Made by a program: the position numbers and the translations under genes
Source: Mariprofundus sp. UBA1536
GTDB lineage: Bacteria; Pseudomonadota; Zetaproteobacteria; Mariprofundales; Mariprofundaceae
Direction: 5' to 3'
Length of the DNA: 64,000 nucleotides
Assembly (NCBI GenBank): GCA_002323245.1
Contig: DCPU01000013.1
Coordinates: 1 to 64,000, forward strand
Part shown: positions 1-7,914 of the stretch, one piece after another
Numbering within the stretch: position 1 is the stretch's first letter
How the letters are laid out: every line of letters starts with the position of its first letter
The notes under the pieces: model-generated
Told to the model about the DNA's origin: nothing
Databases searched by the model: none
The model's input: only the letters and a program-made list of their open reading frames with translations

Positions 1-6
1 ATCGAG

Positions 7-345
7 TCTGACCCCATTGATAGACCCCATTGATAGAGGGTGGGGGTATGCCCAAATCATCTTCGAATGGGTGGCGCATTGAAACAATTTCGTTTTGGCC
101 AAAAACTGAAATTCTACTGTTTTCTCCTGATAGCTGGCTATATGGTGGAAAGTATGGAAAACCTGATAATTTTTTAAAAATATGGTCAGGTTACGAGCTT
201 AGAGGTTGCGGGTTTTCTTATTCTGGAGATGCTCTTTTTATTGGAGAATCAAGTGACCTGGTTATTTACTCTCGCGTTGGCTGCTAACAATCGCCGTCTG
301 TCGGAACGCCTTTCCGTTCCTTCGTCACCGGTTTTCGGGGTCAGA
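7..345. repeat. palindrome-bounded repeat segment (MITE/REP-like debris)
   Basis: A 9-bp inverted repeat, tctgacccc at 7-15 and ggggtcaga at 337-345, bounds this segment. Just inside the left arm a 13-bp unit (gaccccattgata) is repeated in perfect tandem at 10-22 and 23-35. A hairpin with arms ggaacg and cgttcc lies at 303-320. Sequences of the type ggggtcagactcgat are common around REP-associated transposase genes in proteobacteria; linking this segment to them is inference. No transposase is visible. Confidence 0.4.
48..287 (+). CDS. hypothetical protein, possibly a fragment
   Basis: A 79-codon frame starting at the only in-frame ATG; a TTG lies 18 bp upstream. The product is rich in aromatic residues (Trp, Phe, Tyr), ends in YSRVGC, and has no signal peptide or membrane segment. 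I recognise no family. It lies wholly inside a segment bounded by short inverted repeats and has no convincing ribosome-binding site, only a G-rich stretch. It may be a cargo fragment of a mobile element, a remnant of a longer gene, or chance open frame. Confidence 0.25.
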   Translation: MPKSSSNGWRIETISFWPKTEILLFSPDSWLYGGKYGKPDNFLKIWSGYELRGCGFSYSGDALFIGESSDLVIYSRVGC

Positions 346-623
346 TACTTTCCGTGTAAAAAAGCGCTAATACTTCACATTCCATGCATGATAACGCTCG
401 CTCCAAATAGCCGTGAGTGACTGCGTTAAACCGCATCATCCTCATCTCCGGTAACACTTCTGCTCCTCGCATCTGTGCTGACAGCATAGGCAATCATCAA
501 TTCGGACAATTTATGTGCTACTGATGCGGACAGGTTATGTGCCGCTGACAAATTTAGTAAAAGAACTAGAGAAACATGGCATTGTTGGCTAAACTGCGCA
601 CGACTTAATATATAGGTGGTCTT
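288..623. other. intergenic region with mobile-element remnants
   Basis: No convincing gene is seen here. The stretch holds the right half of the palindrome-bounded segment, a hairpin at 303-320, a 43-codon minus-strand frame (about 347-478) that may be a decayed gene end, and two imperfect direct repeats at 503-548. The last about 70 bases lead into gatC and should contain its promoter, but no clear -35/-10 pair stands out. Confidence 0.5.
503..548. repeat. two direct 22-bp repeats, resembling an IS21-family end
   Basis: cggacaatttatgtgctact at 503 and cggacaggttatgtgccgct at 527 begin two 22-bp units that match at 18 of 22 positions and are spaced 24 bp apart. Multiple short terminal repeats of this type are known at the ends of IS21-family elements. 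No istA/istB gene is present in the window, so this would be a solo end or the edge of an element deleted here. Confidence 0.4.
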
Positions 624-902
624 ATGGACATTGATGTAAAGAAAATTGCCAATCTTTCCCGTATTCGCTTAACCCAGAGCGAAGCTGACGAACTGGCGCC
701 TCAGCTCAATAGTATTCTGGGCTATATCGATAAACTTAGCGAAGTGAATACCGATGGTGTTGCACCAACGGCGCATCCCCATGATGTAGCCATGCCCCAA
801 CGCGCTGATATCGCGACCAATCCAGATCGCCGTGATGCTTTGCAAAAAGTAGCACCACGCACTGAATCTGGCTTGTATGTTGTGCCCAAAGTGATTGAGT
901 GA
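624..902 (+). CDS. gatC: Asp-tRNA(Asn)/Glu-tRNA(Gln) amidotransferase subunit C
   Basis: GatC is the small subunit that clamps GatA and GatB together in the transamidosome. This complex converts mischarged Glu-tRNA(Gln) and Asp-tRNA(Asn) to the correct aminoacyl-tRNAs. The 92-residue product has the usual GatC length, the N-terminal helical stretch KKIANLSRIRL, and the C-terminal YVVPKVIE typical of the family. It is followed 63 bp later by gatA and then gatB. Its presence implies that the organism uses the indirect route for Gln-tRNA and/or Asn-tRNA; the window does not show which. Confidence 0.95.
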   Translation: MDIDVKKIANLSRIRLTQSEADELAPQLNSILGYIDKLSEVNTDGVAPTAHPHDVAMPQRADIATNPDRRDALQKVAPRTESGLYVVPKVIE

Positions 903-965
903 TTCATTCATTCTCAACCATAAAAAGCAAACCGCTTCATCAAAAGAATAACCAAAGGATTTACC

Positions 966-2450
966 ATGCCATTTCGTTCACTCAGTGACATCAAATCGCA
1001 GCTCGATGCAGGGGAAACCACTGCAGTAGACGTTGCCAAACTTTATTTAGATCGCATCAAAGCCCATAACGGCGACTTGAATGCTTTTGTGCATATCGAC
1101 CCCCCCCATGTGTTGGCGCAAGCGGAAGCATCCGATGCGTATCGCGCTAAACATGCAGCGCGCCCATTGGAAGGCTTGCCGATTGCCGTTAAAGATATTT
1201 TCTGCACTTTAGATGGGCCAACTCGCTGCTGCTCAAACATCCTTGAAGGCTTTGAAGCGCCTTATGATGCCCATGTTATCACCCTGCTTAAAGAAGCTGG
1301 CGCGGTGCTGGTGGGTAAAACAAACATGGATGAATTCGCGATGGGTTCATCAAATGAAACATCTGCTTTTGGCGGCTGTAAAAACCCCTGGAATACCGAT
1401 TGTATACCTGGTGGTTCATCGGGCGGTTCAGCGGTGGCTGTCGCTGCTGGCCTCACCCCTGCTGCTTTGGGCACCGATACAGGCGGCTCGATTCGCCAAC
1501 CTGCGGCTCTGACTGGTTTGGTTGGCTTAAAACCGACCTATGGCCGCGTATCACGCCGCGGCATTATCGCTTTTGCTTCATCACTTGACCAAGCAGGCCC
1601 AATGACCCGCACAGTCAAAGACACAGCCATGATTACGGCAGTGTTATCATCTCACGATTCGGCTGATTCAACGTCTGTGGTGGATGCACCAAGCTTTGAT
1701 TGGCTTAAAGCTTGTGATGCTAAGGACATGAAAGGTTTGCGCATCGGTAAACCCAAAGAATATTTCATCGATGGTATGGATGCGAAAGTGCGTCAATTGG
1801 TGGAAGATGCGCTGAAACAATGTGAAGCGCTCGGCGCTGAGATTGTGGATATCTCGTTGCCGCATACTGAATATGCCGTGGCTGCTTATTATGTGATTGC
1901 CTCATCAGAAGCATCTACCAACCTATCGCGTTACGATGGTGTGCGTTTTGGGCATCGCTGTGACAACCCTGAAGATTTGGAAGATATGTATGCGCGTACA
2001 CGTGATGAGGGTTTTGGCTCCGAAGTAAAACGCCGCATCCTGACGGGCGCTTTCGCCCTTTCCTCAGGTTATTACGATGCGTATTATTTAAAAGCTCAAC
2101 AAGTGCGCACACTCATTAGCCAAGACTTTAAAGCAGCCTTTGAACAAGTGGATGTGATTGCCACGCCAACCAGCCCAATCCCTGCTTTTAAATCAGGTGA
2201 AAAAACCAATGATCCACTGACCATGTATTTGGCAGATATTTTCACCATCGCTGTAAACTTGGCGGGTCTTCCTGGCCTATCGCAACCTTGTGGTTTTGTG
2301 GATGGCCTTCCTGTGGGTTTACAATGGTTAGCACCAGCATGGCGCGAAGATAAAATCTTGCATGCTGCATCTGCATATGAAGGAGCTACAGATTGGCACA
2401 CCAAGTCGCCGTTTGGGTTTGAGCCAAAACAAGCGGGGGGTAATGTATGA
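966..2450 (+). CDS. gatA: Asp-tRNA(Asn)/Glu-tRNA(Gln) amidotransferase subunit A
   Basis: GatA is the amidase-signature subunit that releases ammonia from glutamine for transfer through GatB to the mischarged tRNA. The 494-residue protein shows the full Ser-cisSer-Lys triad: Lys76 in AVKDIF, Ser151 in PGGSSGGSA and Ser175 in DTGGSIRQPA. Length matches the family. An aaagga stretch precedes the ATG at 966. The stop codon overlaps the gatB start by 4 bp (ATGA), so the two are translationally coupled. Confidence 0.97.
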   Translation: MPFRSLSDIKSQLDAGETTAVDVAKLYLDRIKAHNGDLNAFVHIDPPHVLAQAEASDAYRAKHAARPLEGLPIAVKDIFCTLDGPTRCCSNILEGFEAPYDAHVITLLKEAGAVLVGKTNMDEFAMGSSNETSAFGGCKNPWNTDCIPGGSSGGSAVAVAAGLTPAALGTDTGGSIRQPAALTGLVGLKPTYGRVSRRGIIAFASSLDQAGPMTRTVKDTAMITAVLSSHDSADSTSVVDAPSFDWLKACDAKDMKGLRIGKPKEYFIDGMDAKVRQLVEDALKQCEALGAEIVDISLPHTEYAVAAYYVIASSEASTNLSRYDGVRFGHRCDNPEDLEDMYARTRDEGFGSEVKRRILTGAFALSSGYYDAYYLKAQQVRTLISQDFKAAFEQVDVIATPTSPIPAFKSGEKTNDPLTMYLADIFTIAVNLAGLPGLSQPCGFVDGLPVGLQWLAPAWREDKILHAASAYEGATDWHTKSPFGFEPKQAGGNV

Positions 2451-3874
2451 GCTGGGAAGTTGTCATCGGATTAGAAGTTCACTGCCAAGTTAACACCAAA
2501 TCCAAAGCATTTTGTGGCTGCTCCACAGAGTTTGGCGCAGAGCCAAACAGCCAAACTTGCCCTGTGTGTTTGGGTATGCCTGGCCAATTGCCAGTGCTCA
2601 ATAGAACTGCAGTTGAAAAATCGATTCTCACTGGTCTTGCCATCAATGGTAGAATTAATCTTGAATCCAAATTTGACCGCAAAAACTATTTCTACCCTGA
2701 TTTGCCAAAGGGTTATCAAATCACCCAATTTGAGCTGCCTATTGTTGAAGGTGGGTATATTGATATCCCTACTAAAGATGGAGAAAAACGTCTGGGTGTG
2801 ACGCGTATCCATATGGAAGAAGATGCGGGTAAATCCATGCATGAAGGTTTGGATGCTGTATCGCATATTGATTTGAATCGCTCGGGTATTCCTTTGATGG
2901 AAATCGTATCAGAGCCTGATATGCGCAGCGCCGATGAAGCCATCGCTTATTTGAAACAATTGCACCAAATCATTAAATTTCTGGATGTATCTGGCGCTGA
3001 CATGGAAAAAGGTCAGTTCCGATGTGATGCCAATGTGTCGGTACGTCGCCCGGGCGAGCCGTTTGGCACACGCACGGAAATGAAAAACATGAACAGCTTC
3101 CGCTTCATCAAACAGGCCATTGATTATGAAGTGAATCGTCAAATCGAATTGATTGAAGATGGCGGCGCTGTGAAACAAGAATCACGCCTTTGGGATTCGG
3201 TGAATAACGAATCCCGCCCCATGCGCAGCAAGGAAGAAGCCCATGATTATCGCTACTTCCCTGAGCCTGATTTGCCAATCCTGCGTGTGACCCAAGAAGA
3301 AGTGGACGCCATTCGCGCTGGCATGCCAGAACTGCCTTCACAATTACGGCATCGTTTTGAAACCGAGTTTGGCTTATCTCCATACGATGCAGATGTATTG
3401 ACCCAAACCCAGGCTTTGTCGATGTGGTATGAAGCTTTGGTGGCTGCACACCCTGTGAATCCGAAACAATGCGCTAACTGGTTGGCCAATGAATTATTGG
3501 GTCGACTCAAAGACATGAACAAAGACATCACCGAATCACCCATTTCAGCGGCTGCCTTTGCTGTGTTGCTCGATCGCATGGAAGATAACACCATCTCCGG
3601 CAAAATCGCCAAAGATGTGCTTGATGCCATGATGGAAACAGGCCAAAGCGCCGATGAAATTATTGAAGCAAAAGGTTTGAAACAAGTTAGCGATAGCGGC
3701 GCCATTGATAGCATCATTGAAGCTGTGATTGCAGCTAATCCTGAGCAAACAGAAGCCTATCGCGGCGGCAAAGATAAGTTGTTTGGTTTCTTTGTTGGTC
3801 AGGTGATGAAAGCATCCAAAGGCCAAGCCAATCCTGCGATGGTGAATGAACGCCTCAAAGCGTTGCTGGGCTAA
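2447..3874 (+). CDS. gatB: Asp-tRNA(Asn)/Glu-tRNA(Gln) amidotransferase subunit B
   Basis: GatB binds the mischarged tRNA, phosphorylates the Glu/Asp carboxylate with ATP and completes amidation with ammonia delivered from GatA. The 475-residue protein begins with the family signature WEVVIGLEVHCQ, has the cradle-domain motif FDRKNYFYPDLPKGYQ and HMEEDAGKS, and ends with the YqeY-like tail (GFFVGQVMKASKGQANP) that contacts the tRNA elbow. It overlaps gatA by 4 bp and is followed 6 bp later by an AsmA-like gene. Confidence 0.97.
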   Translation: MSWEVVIGLEVHCQVNTKSKAFCGCSTEFGAEPNSQTCPVCLGMPGQLPVLNRTAVEKSILTGLAINGRINLESKFDRKNYFYPDLPKGYQITQFELPIVEGGYIDIPTKDGEKRLGVTRIHMEEDAGKSMHEGLDAVSHIDLNRSGIPLMEIVSEPDMRSADEAIAYLKQLHQIIKFLDVSGADMEKGQFRCDANVSVRRPGEPFGTRTEMKNMNSFRFIKQAIDYEVNRQIELIEDGGAVKQESRLWDSVNNESRPMRSKEEAHDYRYFPEPDLPILRVTQEEVDAIRAGMPELPSQLRHRFETEFGLSPYDADVLTQTQALSMWYEALVAAHPVNPKQCANWLANELLGRLKDMNKDITESPISAAAFAVLLDRMEDNTISGKIAKDVLDAMMETGQSADEIIEAKGLKQVSDSGAIDSIIEAVIAANPEQTEAYRGGKDKLFGFFVGQVMKASKGQANPAMVNERLKALLG

Positions 3875-3880
3875 ATCCAC

Positions 3881-6439
3881 ATGAAAACACAGTCACGTCG
3901 GTGGTTGGCTACCAGCGTGGCTGTGGTGGTGTTGCTCAGCTTGGTGGTGTTGCTCAGCTTGGTGCTGATGCAGCTGGACAACAAAAGCATCTACAACACC
4001 CTGCAACAGCGCCTTAGCGCCCTGGGCATCAGCCTAGAAGCCAAGGAAGTGCACCTAAGCTGGATGTATCTTGGCTCAATTCGCCTTGATGATGTGCAAA
4101 TCAGCAGCCCCGCGTTTGCCTTACAAACCCAGCGTATGTTTATCGACTTAAATTTGGCAGCCCTGCTCACTGGCACTGCCGAACCCAAAGCCTTGTATCT
4201 ACAACTCGCCGATATCACCATCCAAGACACCATCGATGGTGAGTGGGCATCATTGCTTAACACCGAAGAAATCAAGCTGCATCGCATCGATATCAGCCAA
4301 AGCACGCTGCGCTTTCCGCAGCAACAGCTGCTGCTCGAAAAACTCAGCTTGGATATCCGTGATATTGGTAAAAACAAAAATCCAAGGCTTGAAATGCAAG
4401 CTCATGTCGGCGAAGGCCGCTTGGATGCACATGGTTATTTGCAGCTTAAACGCGGGGAAATCACGCGTGGTTTTGGCAGGTTAAGCCTTTATGATGTGCC
4501 GCTTCCTATCCTCGCTGAACAAACCACACTACAAACACTCAACGGCTCCTTAACCGCCCACCTCAATGTGGATGAAACATGGCAAACCTTTGGCCATTTA
4601 TCGCTGCAAAAAGATCGCAAAATGGAAGTGGAATTGCGCGGTAAACTCACCGGCGATAAACATCAATTCTTCCAAATCGAAAATGCCATCTTGGATGTGA
4701 ACAAAGCGGGCACCTTGCAAATTAACGGCGGCTGCGCTAGTGCTGAGACTTGCCTAATCAATCTTGCCTGCAAGCGCGTTGATATCGCGCCTTTGCTACA
4801 ACTATTCAAACAAGCATCTCTGGCCAACAGCTTACAAACCAGCGTGCTTGCAAACATTGAAATCGATTCCATGCTAAGCGGCGCGGTGTGGTCAACATCG
4901 GGTCAATGGGCTTGGCCCAAGCTTAGTTTTTCTTGGCTCAATGATTACGACAAACAACAGCATCATATAGCCTTGGATAAGGGAAGTTTTGTGTTTTCCA
5001 ATCTACAGCGTTTGGCTAATGGACAATGGCATTTGGCACAATCCAGTGTGTTAAGCGCCGATGGGCAAACGATTGCACTTAGCCTAGATGATGCGCAGTT
5101 CTCGGCCGATGAATGGCGTCTTCCTTTCCAATTCTACGATACCAACCTCTGGGTGCCGCTGGCTACAATGGCAGCTTATGCCCAAGGGGAATCACCAAAA
5201 CTCAAGGGCAACGGCAATATCAGCGGCAAAAGCATACTGCGGTTCAATCATCAACAGCTACTCGGCGTAGAGATGGATATTGATGCCAAGCAAGCTGAAG
5301 TAGTGTGGGACACAAGCAAAAAGCCAGCAGGCATTCCTTTGCTCCTCCTCGGACAAGCCACTTGGCCGCTCAACAGCAATGTTGATGCAGCTCAACCTGC
5401 GCTTCACCAAGCATCGTTCCCTTTACCTGACAGCGCACGATTCAATTTGGGTTTGGCTGATGCCTATGCATCCATTGTCTATGATCAAGCCGTGCTGGAA
5501 TTTAAGAATTTGGTTGCTGACTTTGATCAATTCAAGGAAATGGGCATCATCTTACCCACATCCTTGGCCGACTGGCATGGTGATTTAAAGGGCGATATCA
5601 GCCTAAATGCCAAGGATTTTTCGCCCAAATATGCAGCCCTAGACGTCATCGCTTTTGGTATGGGCGCGAATCGGCTTAGCGGACAAATTCACCACGATGG
5701 AACATTATGGGAAACCAAGCATTTGCTTTGGGAATTTGATAAAACCAAAGCGTTTATTTCAAGCACCAAAACGGGTGATTTGGATGTGGATGCTGAAATC
5801 TTAAGTGCTGCGGGGCTGGCCTATATCCAACGCCTTCCTTTTGCCCTGAAAGGCAAACTGACCAGCCAAACCATGGTCGTCCCTTTTGGTAACTTAAAGG
5901 ATGTATCGGCCCATTATATCTCCGAGCCCAACCACACCACCTTGGAACAATTCAAATGCACATTTTACGAAGGTTCACTACGCGCCAAAAAACTAGAAAT
6001 CACACAACACGAAACCACGCTCAACCTCAAAGGCGCCATGCAAGTGGGCGGTATTCGACTCAACAACTGGACTTGGCTGCACAAACAATTCCAAACCCAT
6101 CTGGAAGGCAGCGTGTATGCCACGCTGAATTTAGACACCGACTTTGAAGCTTTTAGCCAACTCAAAAGCTGGCGCGGTGATGGTGATGTGATGATTTACA
6201 ACGGCAAATGGCTACTTGATGGTAAAAACACACAAGCTGATAAAGTCAGTATTGCCTTGCGCAAACGCAACCATTTCACTTCAAAATTCAACATCAAACA
6301 CGGCCGAGACAAAGGCACAGGACACTTGCTGGTGGATGACAAACTGAACACATCGGGTTATTTCACTTGGCAGGGCGAGACCTATACCATCTCAAAAACT
6401 TGGCCGCTCATTCGCTACGAACAAAACCCCAAACCGTAA
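3881..6439 (+). CDS. AsmA/YhdP-like envelope protein
   Basis: An 852-residue protein with one N-terminal membrane segment (about residues 8-31) and a long extracytoplasmic part rich in short beta-strand patterns of the type found in AsmA/TamB/YhdP proteins. That family is thought to move phospholipids between the inner and outer membranes. The C-terminal part (about 755-820; KSWRGDGDVMIYNGKW, then a region resembling AsmA C-terminal domains) supports this. No enzymatic motif is seen. The membrane segment contains a 6-residue duplication coded by a perfect 18-bp DNA tandem repeat (3926-3961). It starts 6 bp after gatB and is probably cotranscribed. Family assignment rests on overall character, not on a decisive motif. 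Confidence 0.65.
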   Translation: MKTQSRRWLATSVAVVVLLSLVVLLSLVLMQLDNKSIYNTLQQRLSALGISLEAKEVHLSWMYLGSIRLDDVQISSPAFALQTQRMFIDLNLAALLTGTAEPKALYLQLADITIQDTIDGEWASLLNTEEIKLHRIDISQSTLRFPQQQLLLEKLSLDIRDIGKNKNPRLEMQAHVGEGRLDAHGYLQLKRGEITRGFGRLSLYDVPLPILAEQTTLQTLNGSLTAHLNVDETWQTFGHLSLQKDRKMEVELRGKLTGDKHQFFQIENAILDVNKAGTLQINGGCASAETCLINLACKRVDIAPLLQLFKQASLANSLQTSVLANIEIDSMLSGAVWSTSGQWAWPKLSFSWLNDYDKQQHHIALDKGSFVFSNLQRLANGQWHLAQSSVLSADGQTIALSLDDAQFSADEWRLPFQFYDTNLWVPLATMAAYAQGESPKLKGNGNISGKSILRFNHQQLLGVEMDIDAKQAEVVWDTSKKPAGIPLLLLGQATWPLNSNVDAAQPALHQASFPLPDSARFNLGLADAYASIVYDQAVLEFKNLVADFDQFKEMGIILPTSLADWHGDLKGDISLNAKDFSPKYAALDVIAFGMGANRLSGQIHHDGTLWETKHLLWEFDKTKAFISSTKTGDLDVDAEILSAAGLAYIQRLPFALKGKLTSQTMVVPFGNLKDVSAHYISEPNHTTLEQFKCTFYEGSLRAKKLEITQHETTLNLKGAMQVGGIRLNNWTWLHKQFQTHLEGSVYATLNLDTDFEAFSQLKSWRGDGDVMIYNGKWLLDGKNTQADKVSIALRKRNHFTSKFNIKHGRDKGTGHLLVDDKLNTSGYFTWQGETYTISKTWPLIRYEQNPKP
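3926..3961 (+). repeat. perfect 18-bp tandem duplication inside the AsmA-like gene
   Basis: The unit gtggtgttgctcagcttg occurs twice head to tail (3926-3943 and 3944-3961). It is in frame and duplicates six hydrophobic residues of the N-terminal membrane anchor. Being a multiple of three it does not break the gene, but it lengthens the anchor. Confidence 0.95.
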
Positions 6440-6562
6440 GTTTGGTTCATCCCACTTTTGAACCTCCAAGTATGCAAAAGTTACGCAAAGTTTTATGAAG
6501 GCAATCAAACCCTTATCAATGAATGGGTGAATTCAAACCAAGAAAAGGTACATTCCTGACCT

Positions 6563-7003
6563 ATGAATCCAACAACCACCCTAAACCAGACTTGGCTATT
6601 CCTGATTATCGCTTGGTTTATTGCCCTTGCTTCTACCTTAGCCAGCCTATTTTTTAGTGAGGTCATGGATCTTACCCCTTGCGTATTATGCTGGTACCAA
6701 CGCATTTTTATCTTTGGCTTAGCCATCATTCTGCTTGTGGGCATACTCACCCACGACCCATATGTGATTCGCTACGCCATGCCCTTTAGCCTAATCGGTC
6801 TATTATTTGCGCTGTATCATGGTTTGTTGTTTTACGGTTTTATTCCTGAAAACATACAACCATGTAGCCAAGGTGTGCCCTGCAATGATGCCAATATGGT
6901 GTTGTTCGACATCTTACCCATCCCCATACTTTCACTGCTGGCATTTATAAGCATCACACTATTGCTTGTGCTCGCCAGCAAAGGAAATAACCATGAATCA
7001 TAA
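6563..7003 (+). CDS. DsbB/BdbC-type disulfide bond oxidoreductase
   Basis: A 146-residue integral membrane protein with four predicted transmembrane segments. It has two cysteine pairs in the places expected for DsbB-like quinone-linked oxidases: Cys40-Val-Leu-Cys43 after the first segment, and Cys101 and Cys107 in the second extracytoplasmic loop. Such proteins reoxidise a periplasmic DsbA-like partner and pass electrons to quinone. The next gene encodes that partner and overlaps by 11 bp. The short form is nearer to BdbC than to E. coli DsbB. Confidence 0.85.
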   Translation: MNPTTTLNQTWLFLIIAWFIALASTLASLFFSEVMDLTPCVLCWYQRIFIFGLAIILLVGILTHDPYVIRYAMPFSLIGLLFALYHGLLFYGFIPENIQPCSQGVPCNDANMVLFDILPIPILSLLAFISITLLLVLASKGNNHES

Positions 7004-7643
7004 AACGATTGTAATCGCTGTTCTCGCGTCGCTACTGGTACTGTTTGTCGGCGGAAGCATCTATTACGATAGCCAACAAGCAGTCAAACATGCGCAACGC
7101 CTTGCCCAGCACAAAGATGCATTAGCAAAGCCCCATGCCCCACATTTGGGCAACCCCAAAGCGAAAGTCACCATTGTTGAGTTTATGGACCCAGCTTGTG
7201 AAACATGCAGTCAGTTTCATCCCTTTGTAAAAAAACTACTGCAGAAGCACAGCTACAAACTCAACCTCGTACTTCGTTACGCCCCTTTCCACGAGGGTTC
7301 TGAAAACGTCATCCAACTGCTTGAAGCATCAAGAAAAGCAGGAAAATACTGGGATGTATTGGATTTGGTCTATCAAACCCAACCCGGCTGGGCATCGCAC
7401 CATAACCCACAACAAGAAAAAATCTGGGAATATCTGGAATATTATAAATTTGACGTTGTGGGTTTAAGAAAAGCAATGCAGACCACCAATGTCAGCAACA
7501 TGATCGCCATCGACCTTGCCGATGCAAAACTGCTGGATGTTCACAAAACGCCATCCTTTTTCGTCAATGGCAAACCGTTAACCAACTTCGGCTTTGAGCA
7601 ACTTGAACAACTCGTCGAGAGCGAAATCGCTGCTCATTACTGA
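6993..7643 (+). CDS. DsbA/BdbD-like thiol:disulfide oxidoreductase
   Basis: A 216-residue membrane-anchored (residues 5-24) thioredoxin-fold protein of the DsbA/thioredoxin_4 type. The active site is Cys69-Glu-Thr-Cys72 in FMDPACETC and the cis-proline loop is KTPSFFVNG. It should introduce disulfides into exported proteins, reoxidised by the DsbB-like protein whose gene it overlaps. The ATG at 6993 is preferred because aaggaaa lies 6-12 bp upstream and a hydrophobic leader follows. An in-frame start 27 bp upstream has no such signal. Confidence 0.88.
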   Translation: MNHKTIVIAVLASLLVLFVGGSIYYDSQQAVKHAQRLAQHKDALAKPHAPHLGNPKAKVTIVEFMDPACETCSQFHPFVKKLLQKHSYKLNLVLRYAPFHEGSENVIQLLEASRKAGKYWDVLDLVYQTQPGWASHHNPQQEKIWEYLEYYKFDVVGLRKAMQTTNVSNMIAIDLADAKLLDVHKTPSFFVNGKPLTNFGFEQLEQLVESEIAAHY

Positions 7644-7860
7644 TAGCGATAGACGCCATGAGGTTTCTTTGAAGCGCTGAGGACGCGAAGTTACGCGAAG
7701 TTTTTATGGGTTGTATGATACCCCGTGATAGCTGCGCCGAAACCTCAGGCAGAAAAAGGAAAAGCTAAGTAGCAATGTTATAAGCCTGTGTGGAGCAGCA
7801 TCATATATACGAAACAAATTCAACGATTCACTTCAGTCCCCACACTAAAGCAGGCACAAA
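7644..7860. repeat. convergent intergenic region with a dispersed repeat (copy 1)
   Basis: No gene is seen between dsbA-like and amt1. The core at 7730-7760 (agctgcgccgaaacctcagg and following gaaaaagga) matches 27 of 31 positions of a segment at 15740-15770 in the same orientation. Upstream of each core lies a cacgaag/acgcgaag-type iterated motif (here gacgcgaagttacgcgaag, 7682-7700). A shorter relative of that motif is at about 6474-6500. Both full copies sit between convergent genes. Confidence 0.6.
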
Positions 7861-7894
7861 AAAGCCCGATAAAGGGTTGCTTTATCGGGCTTTT
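7861..7894. terminator. bidirectional rho-independent terminator
   Basis: A perfect 14-bp stem, aaagcccgataaag at 7861-7874 and its complement at 7880-7893, closes a 5-base loop. T tracts lie on both sides when read on either strand. It lies just beyond the amt1 stop on the minus strand and downstream of the dsbA-like gene on the plus strand. Confidence 0.9.
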
Positions 7895-7914
7895 GAATGG
7901 CTTCAGAAGAAGGC

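Noticed and set aside
3253..3717. A 154-codon minus-strand frame within gatB
   Set aside because: It is fully inside gatB, whose catalytic family motifs are intact, and shows no gene-like start signal.
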